A stretch of 36,240 nt of DNA from an uncultured Blautia sp. (GTDB taxonomy: Bacteria; Bacillota; Clostridia; Lachnospirales; Lachnospiraceae), in contig CALWSM010000008.1 in NCBI GenBank assembly GCA_944384185.1, forward strand, positions 1-36,240. Reading direction: 5' to 3'. A program made the translations under genes and the position numbers. Within the stretch, counting starts at the first letter, position 1, and each line of letters starts with the position of its first letter. A model generated the notes under the pieces. That model had not been told where the DNA came from. It made no database searches and saw only the letters and a list, made by a program, of their open reading frames with translations. This document shows, piece after piece, positions 1 to 7,316 of this stretch.

Positions 1-644
1 GCCAGATCCCCATTCTCCTCATCCAGACGGCGGTAATCCGGCTTATACAGTTTTCCATAGTCATTGCCGAAATTTCTCCTGGCAAAGGCCTCTTCCGGCT
101 CCTCTACAGCCAAAAACAACCCCCAGTCTTCTCCGTTTACCGTCACCCGGACATAACTGCACAAAGGCGCCGGAACCCCCATAAACTCCATCATATCATA
201 GGCGATCCAGGTCTTCATATAGCTGTTATCCTGAAAGGATGCGTCCAGGGACAGCTTATCCAGCCCATAATAATTCCCCCCCTTATCATAATGATCAAAT
301 TCCAGTTTCAGGCTGTATCTGTACAGCCCGTACTCCTGTGTAAGTCTGAGAGAATTATTTCCTTTTGCCCGGATTCCCACCTGACGAAATTCTTCACCGT
401 CTATCTCCAGGTTGCAGGCCGTATACTCCTCCTTCTGTGCCTGCTCCAGGAATCCCTTCCAGTCTTCTATCTGTATATCCAGGGTGTGAACCCTCCCCTG
501 GTCAAACAACCGGCTCTCATAACCGGGATTTGCGCTGGCTTTTGGAATTCCCAGGGATTCTCCGTTCATAAAAAGCAGGGTAAGAAGAACTCCTACCAGA
601 GCCGCCAGCAGACAGATCCCATCCACATATTTATGCTTTGCCAT
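1..644 (-). CDS. CotH-type kinase family protein (partial, C-terminus off window)
   Basis: The reverse-strand frame opens at the ATG at 644 (MAKHKYVDGIC...) and stays open to the window edge, giving about 214 residues; the rest lies to the left. Residues 8-25 form a hydrophobic signal anchor. The following region (VHTLDIQIEDW, then the IRAKGNNSL box, SLKLEFDHYD, YYGLDKLSLDAS and the NGEDWGLFLAVEE segment) is the N-lobe pattern of the CotH family, atypical secreted protein kinases first known from Bacillus spore coats. The ATG comes 3 nt after the DUF4956 stop, so translation is probably coupled. In clostridia CotH genes are often found beside DUF4956 and VTC-domain genes, exactly as here. The family call is firm; the substrate is unknown, and a role outside the spore is quite possible given the neighbouring SigI genes. 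Confidence 0.85.
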   Translation of the reverse strand, partial: MAKHKYVDGICLLAALVGVLLTLLFMNGESLGIPKASANPGYESRLFDQGRVHTLDIQIEDWKGFLEQAQKEEYTACNLEIDGEEFRQVGIRAKGNNSLRLTQEYGLYRYSLKLEFDHYDKGGNYYGLDKLSLDASFQDNSYMKTWIAYDMMEFMGVPAPLCSYVRVTVNGEDWGLFLAVEEPEEAFARRNFGNDYGKLYKPDYRRLDEENGDL

Positions 645-647
645 AGC

Positions 648-1319
648 TTAACCCATATAATCTCCATTATAAGAAACAAGGACACAGTGGGTAATTCCCT
701 CCAGAGCCGCCAGATCATTGATAAACCTGCTGCTGTCTTCTTTTAGTCGCACCTCGTAGTTCAGCTCAATATGTCCTGTCTCCACACTTTTGCTTTTCAG
801 ATTCATTCTCCGCACCTGGCTTGCCACGAAAGTCTCCGCCTGCTCCTCCGTCTCTCCGCTGCCGCAGTGGATCACCAGAATGTAGGGACTGTCCACAGTT
901 TTCCTGTTTGAAAAGATCAGGATCACTGCTCCGATAAAAATACTCCCGAAAACAGCCAGCGGAAGCAGCCCTGCCGCCAGGATGATCCCAAGGGCAATAC
1001 TCCAGAAGAGAAATGCAATATCCAGAGGTTCCTTTATAGCCGTCCGGAAGCGGACAATGGACAATGCTCCTACCATGCCCAGAGACAGCACCACATTGCT
1101 GACTACTGTCATAATAAGGATCGTGGTGATCAGCGCCAGAGCGATCAGGGTGGTGCCGAAGCTGACAGAATACATAACGCTGCTGCAACTTTTCTTATAT
1201 ACAAAAAAGATAAACAGTCCCATGAGAAATGCCAGAACCAGAGCTATAACCATATCAAGAACCGAGATTCCCGTAATATTTTCCAGAAAATTTGATTTAA
1301 AGATATCCTGAAAAGTCAT
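648..1319 (-). CDS. DUF4956 family membrane protein
   Basis: The product is 223 residues with about four membrane helices (roughly residues 20-42, 48-72, 75-95 and 105-135), followed by a soluble C-terminal domain of about 80 residues. The segment VGALSIVRFRTAIKEPLD between helices is the hallmark of the DUF4956 family, which is distantly MgtC-like in appearance. No biochemical function is established. The start at 1319 has a good site (GAGAGGAG about 10 nt upstream). It lies 24 nt after the VTC polymerase gene and 3 nt before cotH, so the three are one operon. By context the protein may form a membrane channel or partner for the polymerase or the kinase; that is inference. Confidence 0.85.
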   Translation of the reverse strand: MTFQDIFKSNFLENITGISVLDMVIALVLAFLMGLFIFFVYKKSCSSVMYSVSFGTTLIALALITTILIMTVVSNVVLSLGMVGALSIVRFRTAIKEPLDIAFLFWSIALGIILAAGLLPLAVFGSIFIGAVILIFSNRKTVDSPYILVIHCGSGETEEQAETFVASQVRRMNLKSKSVETGHIELNYEVRLKEDSSRFINDLAALEGITHCVLVSYNGDYMG

Positions 1320-1343
1320 AATAAAACACTCCTCTCTCCCGGA

Positions 1344-2042
1344 TCAGTCGAACCGCCGGCAAAGGGCATATTTGGAGCAGGCCTCCGCCTGACGCCCCGG
1401 TACCTGTACCGCCATGCGCACCAGTTCCGGCAAAAATCCATCATACTTTACCTCCAGCACTCTGAAATGGTCCATAGCCTTGATCCCTTTAAGGTCTGTA
1501 TTCAAAAAATCTATACTCCCCAGACCTGTATAGAGATTTCTGTCTAGGGTAATCCTTACATTCCCCGGAGCATAGACAAAAGCCTCCCGGTCATAGCGGA
1601 CAATCGTCTTTGGTCTGAGTCCTTTCCCCAGGATCTTGCTGTAGAATTCCATCAGCAGCGGATCTGCAGATTCCAGAAGGAATCCACAGTCTCCCTCCAG
1701 AAGCTTCTCTGTCTGCTCCTGTGTAAGGGACGCCCCTCTCTTGCCGCAAAGACCTTTTCGCTTAAACTTTTTTTCCAGCCGTATAAAGGAAGTATCTGTC
1801 CCATAATACCGCAGTCTGAATTTTTCTCTGTTGTCCACCCCGTCCAGCTTTTCTCTGTAGGCGCTGTCATAAGGAGTATCAAAATAAAGGCTGGTGATCC
1901 TGTAGCTTCCCCCGGGGCCTGCATACTTATCATGAGGAAACAGTTTTCTAAGCCGCTGGGAAAGCACCAGATCCTCACCGGGACTGATCTGGTGCTTAAA
2001 CTCATGACGCAGGCTTACTGCTTTTAAAGACTTAATCATCAT
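1344..2042 (-). CDS. VTC-domain polyphosphate polymerase
   Basis: The VTC domain is read from RHEFKHQIS near the N-terminus (the RxExK basic motif), through SLYFDTP, the REKFRLRYYG strand, RLEKKFKRKG, VRYDREAF, ITLDRNL and the C-terminal LEVKYDGFLPELVR. These alternating Lys/Arg/Glu strands line the tunnel of the yeast Vtc4-type polymerase, which makes polyphosphate from ATP. The open frame extends upstream to 2147, but that extension is only the shadow of the Asp/Gly repeats of the preceding gene. The start is therefore taken at the double ATG at 2037-2042, which overlaps the last codons and stop of the lipoprotein gene (ends 2032) and implies translational coupling. No strong ribosome site is visible. 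The length (about 232 residues) fits a stand-alone bacterial VTC domain without SPX. The family call is firm; polyphosphate synthesis here is inferred. Confidence 0.85.
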   Translation of the reverse strand: MMIKSLKAVSLRHEFKHQISPGEDLVLSQRLRKLFPHDKYAGPGGSYRITSLYFDTPYDSAYREKLDGVDNREKFRLRYYGTDTSFIRLEKKFKRKGLCGKRGASLTQEQTEKLLEGDCGFLLESADPLLMEFYSKILGKGLRPKTIVRYDREAFVYAPGNVRITLDRNLYTGLGSIDFLNTDLKGIKAMDHFRVLEVKYDGFLPELVRMAVQVPGRQAEACSKYALCRRFD

Positions 2043-3096
2043 AGCCGCTGTCGCCGTCGTCAAGATCATCCTGGGCGTCATATCCGCTGTCGCCGTCATC
2101 AGGGTCATCCTGGACGTCATATCCGCTGTCGCCGCCGTCAAGGTCATCCTGATAATCCGTTACTCCGTCGTTATCCGGACCATAATCCGTATCCTTGTAA
2201 TCCGTCACTCCGTCATTATTTGGGCCGTAGTCGGTGTTTCCATAGTCCGTCACTCCGTCGTTATCCGGGCCATAGTCCGTATCGCTGTAGTCCGTTACTC
2301 CGTCATTGCCCGGGCCGTAATCCGTATCCTCTACTGCCTGGCCTGTTGCATGATGTTCTCCCTTTAAGACTTTTCCGGTTACTCCATGGATATCATACTC
2401 ATATTCGCTGCCTCCTGCGGTGAACTCAAGCTCATAAATGGCAATTCCGTCGTCGAAATCAAACTCCTTATCTTCAAATACTGCGTCTGCTGCATTGACA
2501 TTCGCCTGTGCCAGTGCGATCTCTTTTGCTTTATCCAGGGTTATATATGGAGAGGGTTCTCCTCCCTTTGCATAACTGTCGTCATAGTCATCGTCATCTA
2601 TGGTCACGATATCGGAGGTCAGCTCAAGGCCCGCCACGGCTTCCCGGGTGTCCTGGCTGATAGTTTCCAGAAAATCATCAGAAGGCAGCACCGATCCCGG
2701 CTCCATCTGGATCACGATATTCTTCTTGTTGCCGTCTATTTCATCAATGAAATATCCTGCCTCATTGATCCTGTTGATCAGTTCCTCCAGAACTGTGCTG
2801 CAGTCTTTTCCCTGATAATCCTGATATGCGGAAACAATTCCTTCACCGTCAACATTGTTCCCTTTGACAGCGGTTACCTTTCCTTCTTTGTCATATTCAA
2901 TACTGATTTCCGGATTTACGCTTAAGGTAATGATCCCCTTATCTGCGAGAGCCTCCCCCTGAGAAGCTTCCGCCTCCGCTGTGATTTCTCTTTCCTGAAC
3001 CAGACCGGTTTCCTGACTGCCGCATCCGGTTGTAAAAACCGCTGCTGTGAAGGTAATGGATGTGAATGCTGCTAATAAAACTTTTCTCATTTTCAT
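2032..3096 (-). CDS. RsgI-ectodomain / PepSY lipoprotein with acidic tandem repeats
   Basis: 354 residues from the ATG at 3096, chosen over the upstream ATG at 3123 because GAGGAGC sits 8 nt before it. A lipoprotein-type signal (residues 1-24) ends at TTGC, a weak lipobox with Cys25. Residues 56-90 (ITLSVNPEISIEYDKEGKV, then a GNNVDGEG box) match the conserved extracellular core of RsgI anti-sigma factors, including the Asn61-Pro62 pair. Residues 184-246 are a PepSY domain (YITLDKAKEIALAQANV). The tail holds four 15-residue and three 13-residue acidic repeats. There is no cytoplasmic sigma-binding domain, so this is a secreted paralogue of the neighbouring RsgI rather than an anti-sigma factor. 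It has its own SigI-like promoter at 3159-3186 and overlaps the VTC gene. Function unknown; a ligand sensor, decoy or substrate for CotH are options. Confidence 0.8.
   Translation of the reverse strand: MKMRKVLLAAFTSITFTAAVFTTGCGSQETGLVQEREITAEAEASQGEALADKGIITLSVNPEISIEYDKEGKVTAVKGNNVDGEGIVSAYQDYQGKDCSTVLEELINRINEAGYFIDEIDGNKKNIVIQMEPGSVLPSDDFLETISQDTREAVAGLELTSDIVTIDDDDYDDSYAKGGEPSPYITLDKAKEIALAQANVNAADAVFEDKEFDFDDGIAIYELEFTAGGSEYEYDIHGVTGKVLKGEHHATGQAVEDTDYGPGNDGVTDYSDTDYGPDNDGVTDYGNTDYGPNNDGVTDYKDTDYGPDNDGVTDYQDDLDGGDSGYDVQDDPDDGDSGYDAQDDLDDGDSGYDD
2035..2148 (-). repeat. three 39-nt tandem repeats (DSGYD type), in frame
   Basis: The last 38 codons of the lipoprotein gene encode three units of about 13 residues, each centred on GDSGYD with flanking Asp pairs (variants DDLDGGDSGYDVQ, DDPDDGDSGYDAQ and DDLDDGDSGYDD). 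They are strictly in frame and end at the stop codon. The same DSGYE/D core occurs twice at the end of RsgI. Repeat number could change by slippage or recombination without breaking the frame. Confidence 0.9.
2149..2328 (-). repeat. four 45-nt tandem repeats (DTDYGPDNDGVTDY type), in frame
   Basis: Residues 257-316 of the lipoprotein are four units of 15 residues, DTDYGPxNDGVTDYx, differing at one to three positions. The nucleotide repeats are also highly similar. The Asp/Asn/Gly density resembles calcium-binding or extended wall-spanning repeats, but no exact EF-hand or RTX consensus is present. A single related unit (DTDYGTGSDGESDY) is found in RsgI. Confidence 0.9.
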
Positions 3097-3158
3097 AATA
3101 GATGCTCCTCTCATTTTCGCCATTTTCTGGCTTTTTATTTTTCCTTGTATTCATAGAA

Positions 3159-3186
3159 TACGGAAAGACTTTTTTTAAATCGGGGT
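3159..3186 (-). promoter_or_regulatory. putative SigI promoter of the lipoprotein-VTC-DUF4956-cotH operon
   Basis: On the reverse strand ACCCCG (3186-3181) is followed by an 18-nt A/T-rich spacer and CGTA (3162-3159). It sits in the 115-nt gap between the rsgI stop and the lipoprotein ATG, 63 nt upstream of that ATG. The same two elements with the same 18-nt spacing stand in front of sigI. SigI promoters in Bacillus and Clostridium thermocellum are known to have C-rich -35 and CGxA-type -10 elements. A short hairpin overlaps the start of the leader (GTATTC/GAATAC, 3147-3161). Confidence 0.6.
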
Positions 3187-3211
3187 ATCTTTCAAAAATT
3201 TTTTTATTTTT

Positions 3212-4144
3212 TCAGTCATCCTCTTCTTCGTAGCCGCTGTCTCCATAATCACTGGAGGCTTCGTATCCGGAATCTCCCTCTGCTTCCCTGGAAGCCTGAG
3301 ATTCAGGCTGGCTGTAATCAGACTCCCCGTCGCTGCCTGTTCCATAATCTGTGTCCTCATAAACAGCAGATCCTTGGGGCTGGGAAGTCTGAGGGCCGGA
3401 GGCTTCATTACCTGGCTGGAGACCAGGATCCGGTGTTTCCGTCTGAGCAGCCGGCATTTCTTCCCGGGCAGCCGGCGTCTGTTCCTGTCCGGTTTCTTCT
3501 GCCGGCTGTTTCCCGGATTCTTCTTTCCCAGCAGGATTTTCTGTAGAAGAAGTCTCCCTGTCTCCTGTATGATGATCAATGATCTCAATGGTAATCGAAA
3601 GTCGGTTTTTCAGATGCCGTTTCACTTCTGCCTCCAGTTCTTCCCCGTACTCCTGGAGGAGAACTTCCTCAGGAGTATCAATAGAAAAGGAGACCTGTCC
3701 TCCTTCGGCCAAAAATCCCATTTCAATGGCCCGGTCTATAAGCTCATCTGTAACTGTTACCTTATCCTTTCCTTTACCATCATAGCCCTCCAGCAGAGCT
3801 TCGCCGTCCTGGTTTGTTCCTGTAAGTTCCAATACTTTCCCTTGTTTATTCAGACTCATCCGGATCTCAGGATTAATCGTAAGGTATATGGAAGAATAAG
3901 ACATGAGATGATTCTGATAATAATGGATCCCAAAGACCAGAAGGAATCCTGCCGCTATCACTGCCGCCCCTCCGGTGACCCATCTTACCGGCTGAAATAT
4001 TTTCTTCTTTTTCTCCTTCATAAGAACCGGATCATAAACCCTCTGGCCCACCTGATAATGAAGGTTTGCAGCTTTCAGGAAACGACCTTCCTCATCCAGG
4101 AGGATCGCATAGCTGGAGTGGCATTCCATAACAATATAGTTCAT
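3212..4144 (-). CDS. rsgI: anti-sigma factor, RsgI family
   Basis: 310 residues. Residues 1-45 (MNYIVMECHSSYAILLDEEG...) are the cytoplasmic RsgI N-terminal domain that binds SigI. Residues 54-75 form the single membrane helix. Residues 86-150 form the conserved ectodomain (IYLTINPEIRMSLNKQGKV), with Asn91-Pro92 at the place where RsgI proteins are reported to self-cleave. A Pro/Glu/Gln-rich linker follows, and the tail carries DTDYG and DSGYE motifs like those of the downstream lipoprotein. Unlike C. thermocellum RsgIs there is no carbohydrate-binding module, so the signal is unknown. The start ATG overlaps the sigI stop by 4 nt (ATGA), the standard sigI-rsgI coupling. The family call is secure. 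Confidence 0.9.
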   Translation of the reverse strand: MNYIVMECHSSYAILLDEEGRFLKAANLHYQVGQRVYDPVLMKEKKKKIFQPVRWVTGGAAVIAAGFLLVFGIHYYQNHLMSYSSIYLTINPEIRMSLNKQGKVLELTGTNQDGEALLEGYDGKGKDKVTVTDELIDRAIEMGFLAEGGQVSFSIDTPEEVLLQEYGEELEAEVKRHLKNRLSITIEIIDHHTGDRETSSTENPAGKEESGKQPAEETGQEQTPAAREEMPAAQTETPDPGLQPGNEASGPQTSQPQGSAVYEDTDYGTGSDGESDYSQPESQASREAEGDSGYEASSDYGDSGYEEEDD

Positions 4145-4869
4145 CTTTCTGTCACCCCTTTCATAACCTGTTTTATATGGCCTCTGATGATCTCATATCC
4201 GTTTGTATGGATCAGCAGCAGAGCTACCATATATTTTCTGTGACGCTCCAAAGTTTTTTTCTCTACGCCGCTTCCTTTACACAGTTTTGTACCGGGGAGC
4301 CGTTTTGTCCGCAGCAGTTCTTCCAGAAGCTCCGGATGCTCTTTTGCATAATTGAGTGCCTTTCTGCAGGCCTCAAGAGTCCGCTCCTGCTTTGGACAAT
4401 TCTCTGCAACGTCTGTAAGGGAAACGCCGAAATCCCTCATCTGGGCTGTTAATTCTTCTATCTCCTTCCTGGTAGCCTCTCTGACAGTCATTTCCTCGCT
4501 GTGGTCTTTTCCGTCGGACAAAGTTTCCCCCAGGGACTTATCCTCCTCTTCCCTAAGGGGAGTTTCCAGAGAAATGACCTTCCTGTGTCTCTGTTCCTTA
4601 CGATGATAGTCTATAAGCCTGCTCCCTATGAGCATAGAAGCATATTTCAAAAAACCGCCTCTGGCAGGGGAATAACCACAGATTGCTTCGTGAAAAGCGA
4701 TCATGGCTATACTCAGTTCATCATCCTGTCCCTCTGTCACAGAACGCCGGAGAAATTTTGCAGTTTCTGCTTTTATAAAGGGCATATATGTGCGGATCAG
4801 TTCGTCCGCCGCCTGCATATCTTCCCTGGCGGCCCTGACCTGCCGGATGATATCCCGCTCTTCCTTCAT
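4141..4869 (-). CDS. sigI: RNA polymerase sigma factor SigI
   Basis: 242 residues. Region 2 is seen around residues 45-95 (DDELSIAMIAFHEAI, then FLKYASMLIGSRLIDYHRKE), followed by the SigI-type C-terminal helix-turn-helix (residues 195-235, VEKKTLERHRKYMVALLLI). The lack of a classical region 4 and the adjacent rsgI identify SigI rather than an ECF or sporulation factor. SigI responds to heat in Bacillus and to extracellular polysaccharide in cellulolytic clostridia. AGGAGG lies 10 nt before the ATG at 4869, and a SigI-like promoter ends only 26 nt upstream, which predicts autoregulation. The gene overlaps rsgI by 4 nt. Confidence 0.92.
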   Translation of the reverse strand: MKEERDIIRQVRAAREDMQAADELIRTYMPFIKAETAKFLRRSVTEGQDDELSIAMIAFHEAICGYSPARGGFLKYASMLIGSRLIDYHRKEQRHRKVISLETPLREEEDKSLGETLSDGKDHSEEMTVREATRKEIEELTAQMRDFGVSLTDVAENCPKQERTLEACRKALNYAKEHPELLEELLRTKRLPGTKLCKGSGVEKKTLERHRKYMVALLLIHTNGYEIIRGHIKQVMKGVTER

Positions 4870-4895
4870 ACTACACTTTCCTCCTGTTTATAGAT

Positions 4896-4923
4896 TACGT
4901 ACTTATTTTTGTAAAACCGGGGT
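4896..4923 (-). promoter_or_regulatory. putative autoregulatory SigI promoter of sigI-rsgI
   Basis: On the reverse strand ACCCCG (4923-4918), an 18-nt spacer and CGTA (4899-4896) precede the AGGAGG site and the ATG of sigI. The short leader (26 nt from the -10 to the ATG) leaves just enough room for the ribosome site at 4880-4885. No SigA-like -10/-35 pair of comparable quality is seen at this distance. Matching architecture at 3159-3186 makes chance unlikely. Upstream, 4924-5020 is A/T-rich with the word TTAGCGAAAAT present twice (reverse strand) and otherwise empty. Confidence 0.6.
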
Positions 4924-5024
4924 AATATGCTTAAAATCAGAATATTTTCGCTAATCCTATCATTCTAATGTAAAATCTGATGTACCCTTTTTGTAAAATT
5001 TAGCGAAAATCCCTTTTATCCGGC

Positions 5025-5088
5025 AAAAAAACAGCTGCCGGATTTCATCTATGTCCTGAACAGACACTTTTGAAATCCGGCAGCTGTT
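5025..5088 (-). terminator. intrinsic terminator of the parAB-serS-DUF3881 operon
   Basis: An 18-bp perfect stem (5030-5047 with 5071-5088, GC core CTGCCGG/CCGGCAG) with a 23-nt loop. On the reverse strand it is followed by seven T (5025-5031, partly in the stem). It starts 26 nt after the DUF3881 stop and separates that operon from sigI. Confidence 0.88.
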
Positions 5089-5113
5089 GATTCTTCAGAC
5101 TGCTTAAATATAA

Positions 5114-5995
5114 TCAATATTCAAACTCCACATTTCCCTGGAGCCATACGATCCCTTTGAACCGCCTTCCTCTCAAAGGCTCTCCCAGAAGATCCTTTTC
5201 ATTGATGCATACATCCATCTCAATGTCGCTGCAGCAGATCCGCATCTCATAGACCCAGTCCCCTGTAAGGACGTTCTGCTCCCTGGTACAGTCCAGGATC
5301 TCTCCCATGATATTGTACAGGTCGCATTCCATGCCGTAAGGCATGAAATAGCTTTCTACAATGCTGTATACGTCCTCATTTTCCACTCTCTGAGAGATCA
5401 TAGAATACGTATCCATATCTTCAATGGTCAGGCTCTCCATGGCCTCCTCGTCGCCGTTTTTGGCCGCCGCCATCAGCCTTCCCCGGTTTATGGTCTTTTC
5501 CTCCGCCTCAGCGGATTCCTCTTCTCTTTTCAGCACAGGAAGAAGGATGGTCCCCTTTCTGGCAAGGCCGGAAAGAGTCACATTGCGCACCCCTCCCGAA
5601 TAACGGCCTTTGACCAGCTGCGTAAGGTATTCTCCCGCATTCTGGAGATAAAAGATAACCGTCACGCCGATCCGCATATCGTCGCAGGCTCCTGCATAGG
5701 ATTCTTTTCCTGCATGCTTCTCAATGGCAACCTCTTCCTCCATACTGATCCCGGTCCCTCTGAAGAAAGGAAAATAATATTCCATCTGGAAATGATCCTC
5801 TTCATCATATTCTCCGCAGACCGTGATCCCGAAATCACTGCCGTAAATCTTGGATAATTCTGTGAATAAATGATTGCTCCTGTCCTCTACAACAATTTTT
5901 TCGTCATAGTTTAAAATAACATCCTGTAATATAATATCCAGTTCTTTCTTTTCGGATATATCCGAAAACCCGATTGCTTTCAAATAACTGTGCAA
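5114..5995 (-). CDS. DUF3881 family protein
   Basis: 293 residues, soluble, acidic, without signal or membrane segment; the N-terminus MHSYLKAIGFSDI and overall length fit DUF3881, a family seen mainly in Lachnospiraceae-like clostridia. No function is known. The start is a TTG at 5995 with GGAGG 7 nt upstream, 14 nt after the serS stop, so it is the last gene of the parA-parB-DUF4446-serS operon and is followed by a strong terminator. No catalytic motif is recognisable. Confidence 0.8.
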   Translation of the reverse strand: MHSYLKAIGFSDISEKKELDIILQDVILNYDEKIVVEDRSNHLFTELSKIYGSDFGITVCGEYDEEDHFQMEYYFPFFRGTGISMEEEVAIEKHAGKESYAGACDDMRIGVTVIFYLQNAGEYLTQLVKGRYSGGVRNVTLSGLARKGTILLPVLKREEESAEAEEKTINRGRLMAAAKNGDEEAMESLTIEDMDTYSMISQRVENEDVYSIVESYFMPYGMECDLYNIMGEILDCTREQNVLTGDWVYEMRICCSDIEMDVCINEKDLLGEPLRGRRFKGIVWLQGNVEFEY

Positions 5996-6009
5996 TGAGT
6001 AACCTCCGC

Positions 6010-7296
6010 TTATTTCTTGGGTCTGATAACCTCAGCCCCTCCCATATAAGGTCTGAGTGCCTCCGGGATCTTCACAGAGCCGTCGGCCTGGAGATTGTTC
6101 TCCAGGAAAGCGATCAGCATCCTGGGAGGCGCTACAACGGTATTGTTCAGTGTATGGGCAAGATATTTTCCGTCTTTTCCGTTTACCCGGATCTGAAGCC
6201 TTCTGGCCTGGGCGTCGCCCAGGTTAGAGCAGCTTCCCACCTCAAAGTATTTCTTCTGTCTTGGGGACCATGCTTCCACATCTACGGATTTCACCTTCAG
6301 ATCCGCCAGATCTCCGGAGCAGCACTCTAAGGTTCTCACCGGAATATCCATAGAACGGAAAAGATCTACCGTATTCTGCCATAATCTGTCAAACCACATA
6401 GGACTTTCTTCCGGTTTGCAGACTACGATCATCTCCTGCTTCTCAAACTGATGGATCCTGTAAACCCCTCTTTCCTCAATGCCATGGGCACCTTTTTCCT
6501 TGCGGAAGCAGGGAGAATAGCTGGTAAGGGTCTTGGGAAGCTCTTCCTCGGGAATGATCGTATCAATAAACTTTCCGATCATAGAATGCTCGCTGGTACC
6601 GATAAGATATAAATCTTCTCCTTCAATCTTGTACATCATAGCGTCCATTTCCGCAAAGCTCATGACTCCGGTCACCACATTGCTGCGGATCATAAAAGGC
6701 GGAACACAGTAAGTAAAGCCTCTGTTGATCATAAAATCTCTTGCATAAGAGATCACCGCAGAATGTAATCTGGCAATGTCGCCCATAAGGTAATAGAATC
6801 CGTTTCCCGCCACCTTTCTGGCGCTGTCCAGATCCAGTCCGTCAAAACGCTCCATAATATCCGCATGATAGGGGATCTCAAAATCAGGAACTGCCGGTTC
6901 CCCATATCTCTGTACTTCTACATTCTCACTGTCGTCCTTTCCGATAGGAACCGAAGGATCGATGATATTCGGAATGGTCATCATAATGGTTCGGATCTTT
7001 TCTTCTACTTCCTTTTCCTCTGCGGAAAGAGCCTCCACTCTCTGTGCGTTGGCGGTTACTTTTTTCTTCGCTTCCTCCGCCTCTTCCTTTTTGCCTTCCT
7101 TCATCAGTCCGCCGATCATCTTGGAGATCTTATTTCTCTCTGCTCTGAGCCCTTCTACCTCCTGCTTGATCTCCCGGTTTCTCTTGTCCAGTTCGATCAC
7201 TTCATCCACAAGTGGCAGTTTGTTGTCCTGAAATTTATTCCTGATATTCTGTTTTACCTTTTCCGGGTTTTCTCTGACAAATCGAATGTCTAACAT
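6010..7296 (-). CDS. serS: seryl-tRNA synthetase
   Basis: 428 residues, the usual SerRS length. Residues 1-105 form the tRNA-binding coiled coil (VDEVIELDKRNREIKQEVEGL... and the Ala/Glu/Lys helix). The class II catalytic core follows, with IGTSEHSMIG, the motif 2 region CFRKEKGAHGIEERGVYRIHQFEK, and a motif 3 of the form LNNTVVAPPRMLIAFLE. It charges tRNA-Ser with serine in the cytoplasm. Motif 3 has the LNNT..APPR wording rather than the LNGSGLAVGR of E. coli. The gene sits 20 nt after DUF4446 and 14 nt before DUF3881 in one operon; no T-box leader is visible. A tRNA-Ser gene occurs elsewhere in the window (35972). Confidence 0.97.
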   Translation of the reverse strand: MLDIRFVRENPEKVKQNIRNKFQDNKLPLVDEVIELDKRNREIKQEVEGLRAERNKISKMIGGLMKEGKKEEAEEAKKKVTANAQRVEALSAEEKEVEEKIRTIMMTIPNIIDPSVPIGKDDSENVEVQRYGEPAVPDFEIPYHADIMERFDGLDLDSARKVAGNGFYYLMGDIARLHSAVISYARDFMINRGFTYCVPPFMIRSNVVTGVMSFAEMDAMMYKIEGEDLYLIGTSEHSMIGKFIDTIIPEEELPKTLTSYSPCFRKEKGAHGIEERGVYRIHQFEKQEMIVVCKPEESPMWFDRLWQNTVDLFRSMDIPVRTLECCSGDLADLKVKSVDVEAWSPRQKKYFEVGSCSNLGDAQARRLQIRVNGKDGKYLAHTLNNTVVAPPRMLIAFLENNLQADGSVKIPEALRPYMGGAEVIRPKK

Positions 7297-7316
7297 TTTC
7301 GTCTCTCCTTATTGGT

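Noticed and set aside
2043..2147. N-terminal extension of the VTC polymerase frame
   Set aside because: The extra residues are the alternative-frame reading of the lipoprotein repeats (Met/Thr/Ala periodicity). The VTC domain starts after the double ATG at 2037-2042.
2035..2328. CRISPR-like array
   Set aside because: Units are directly adjacent without unique spacers and are in frame within a lipoprotein gene, so these are protein repeats.
3374..4243. A 289-residue open frame on the plus strand opposite rsgI and sigI
   Set aside because: It lies antisense to two genes with clear families and coupling, has no ribosome site and its translation is low-complexity Phe/Cys/Arg, as expected from a shadow frame.
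7297..7316. T-box leader for serS
   Set aside because: The 20-nt gap between DUF4446 and serS has no room for a T-box, and none is seen upstream of soj.
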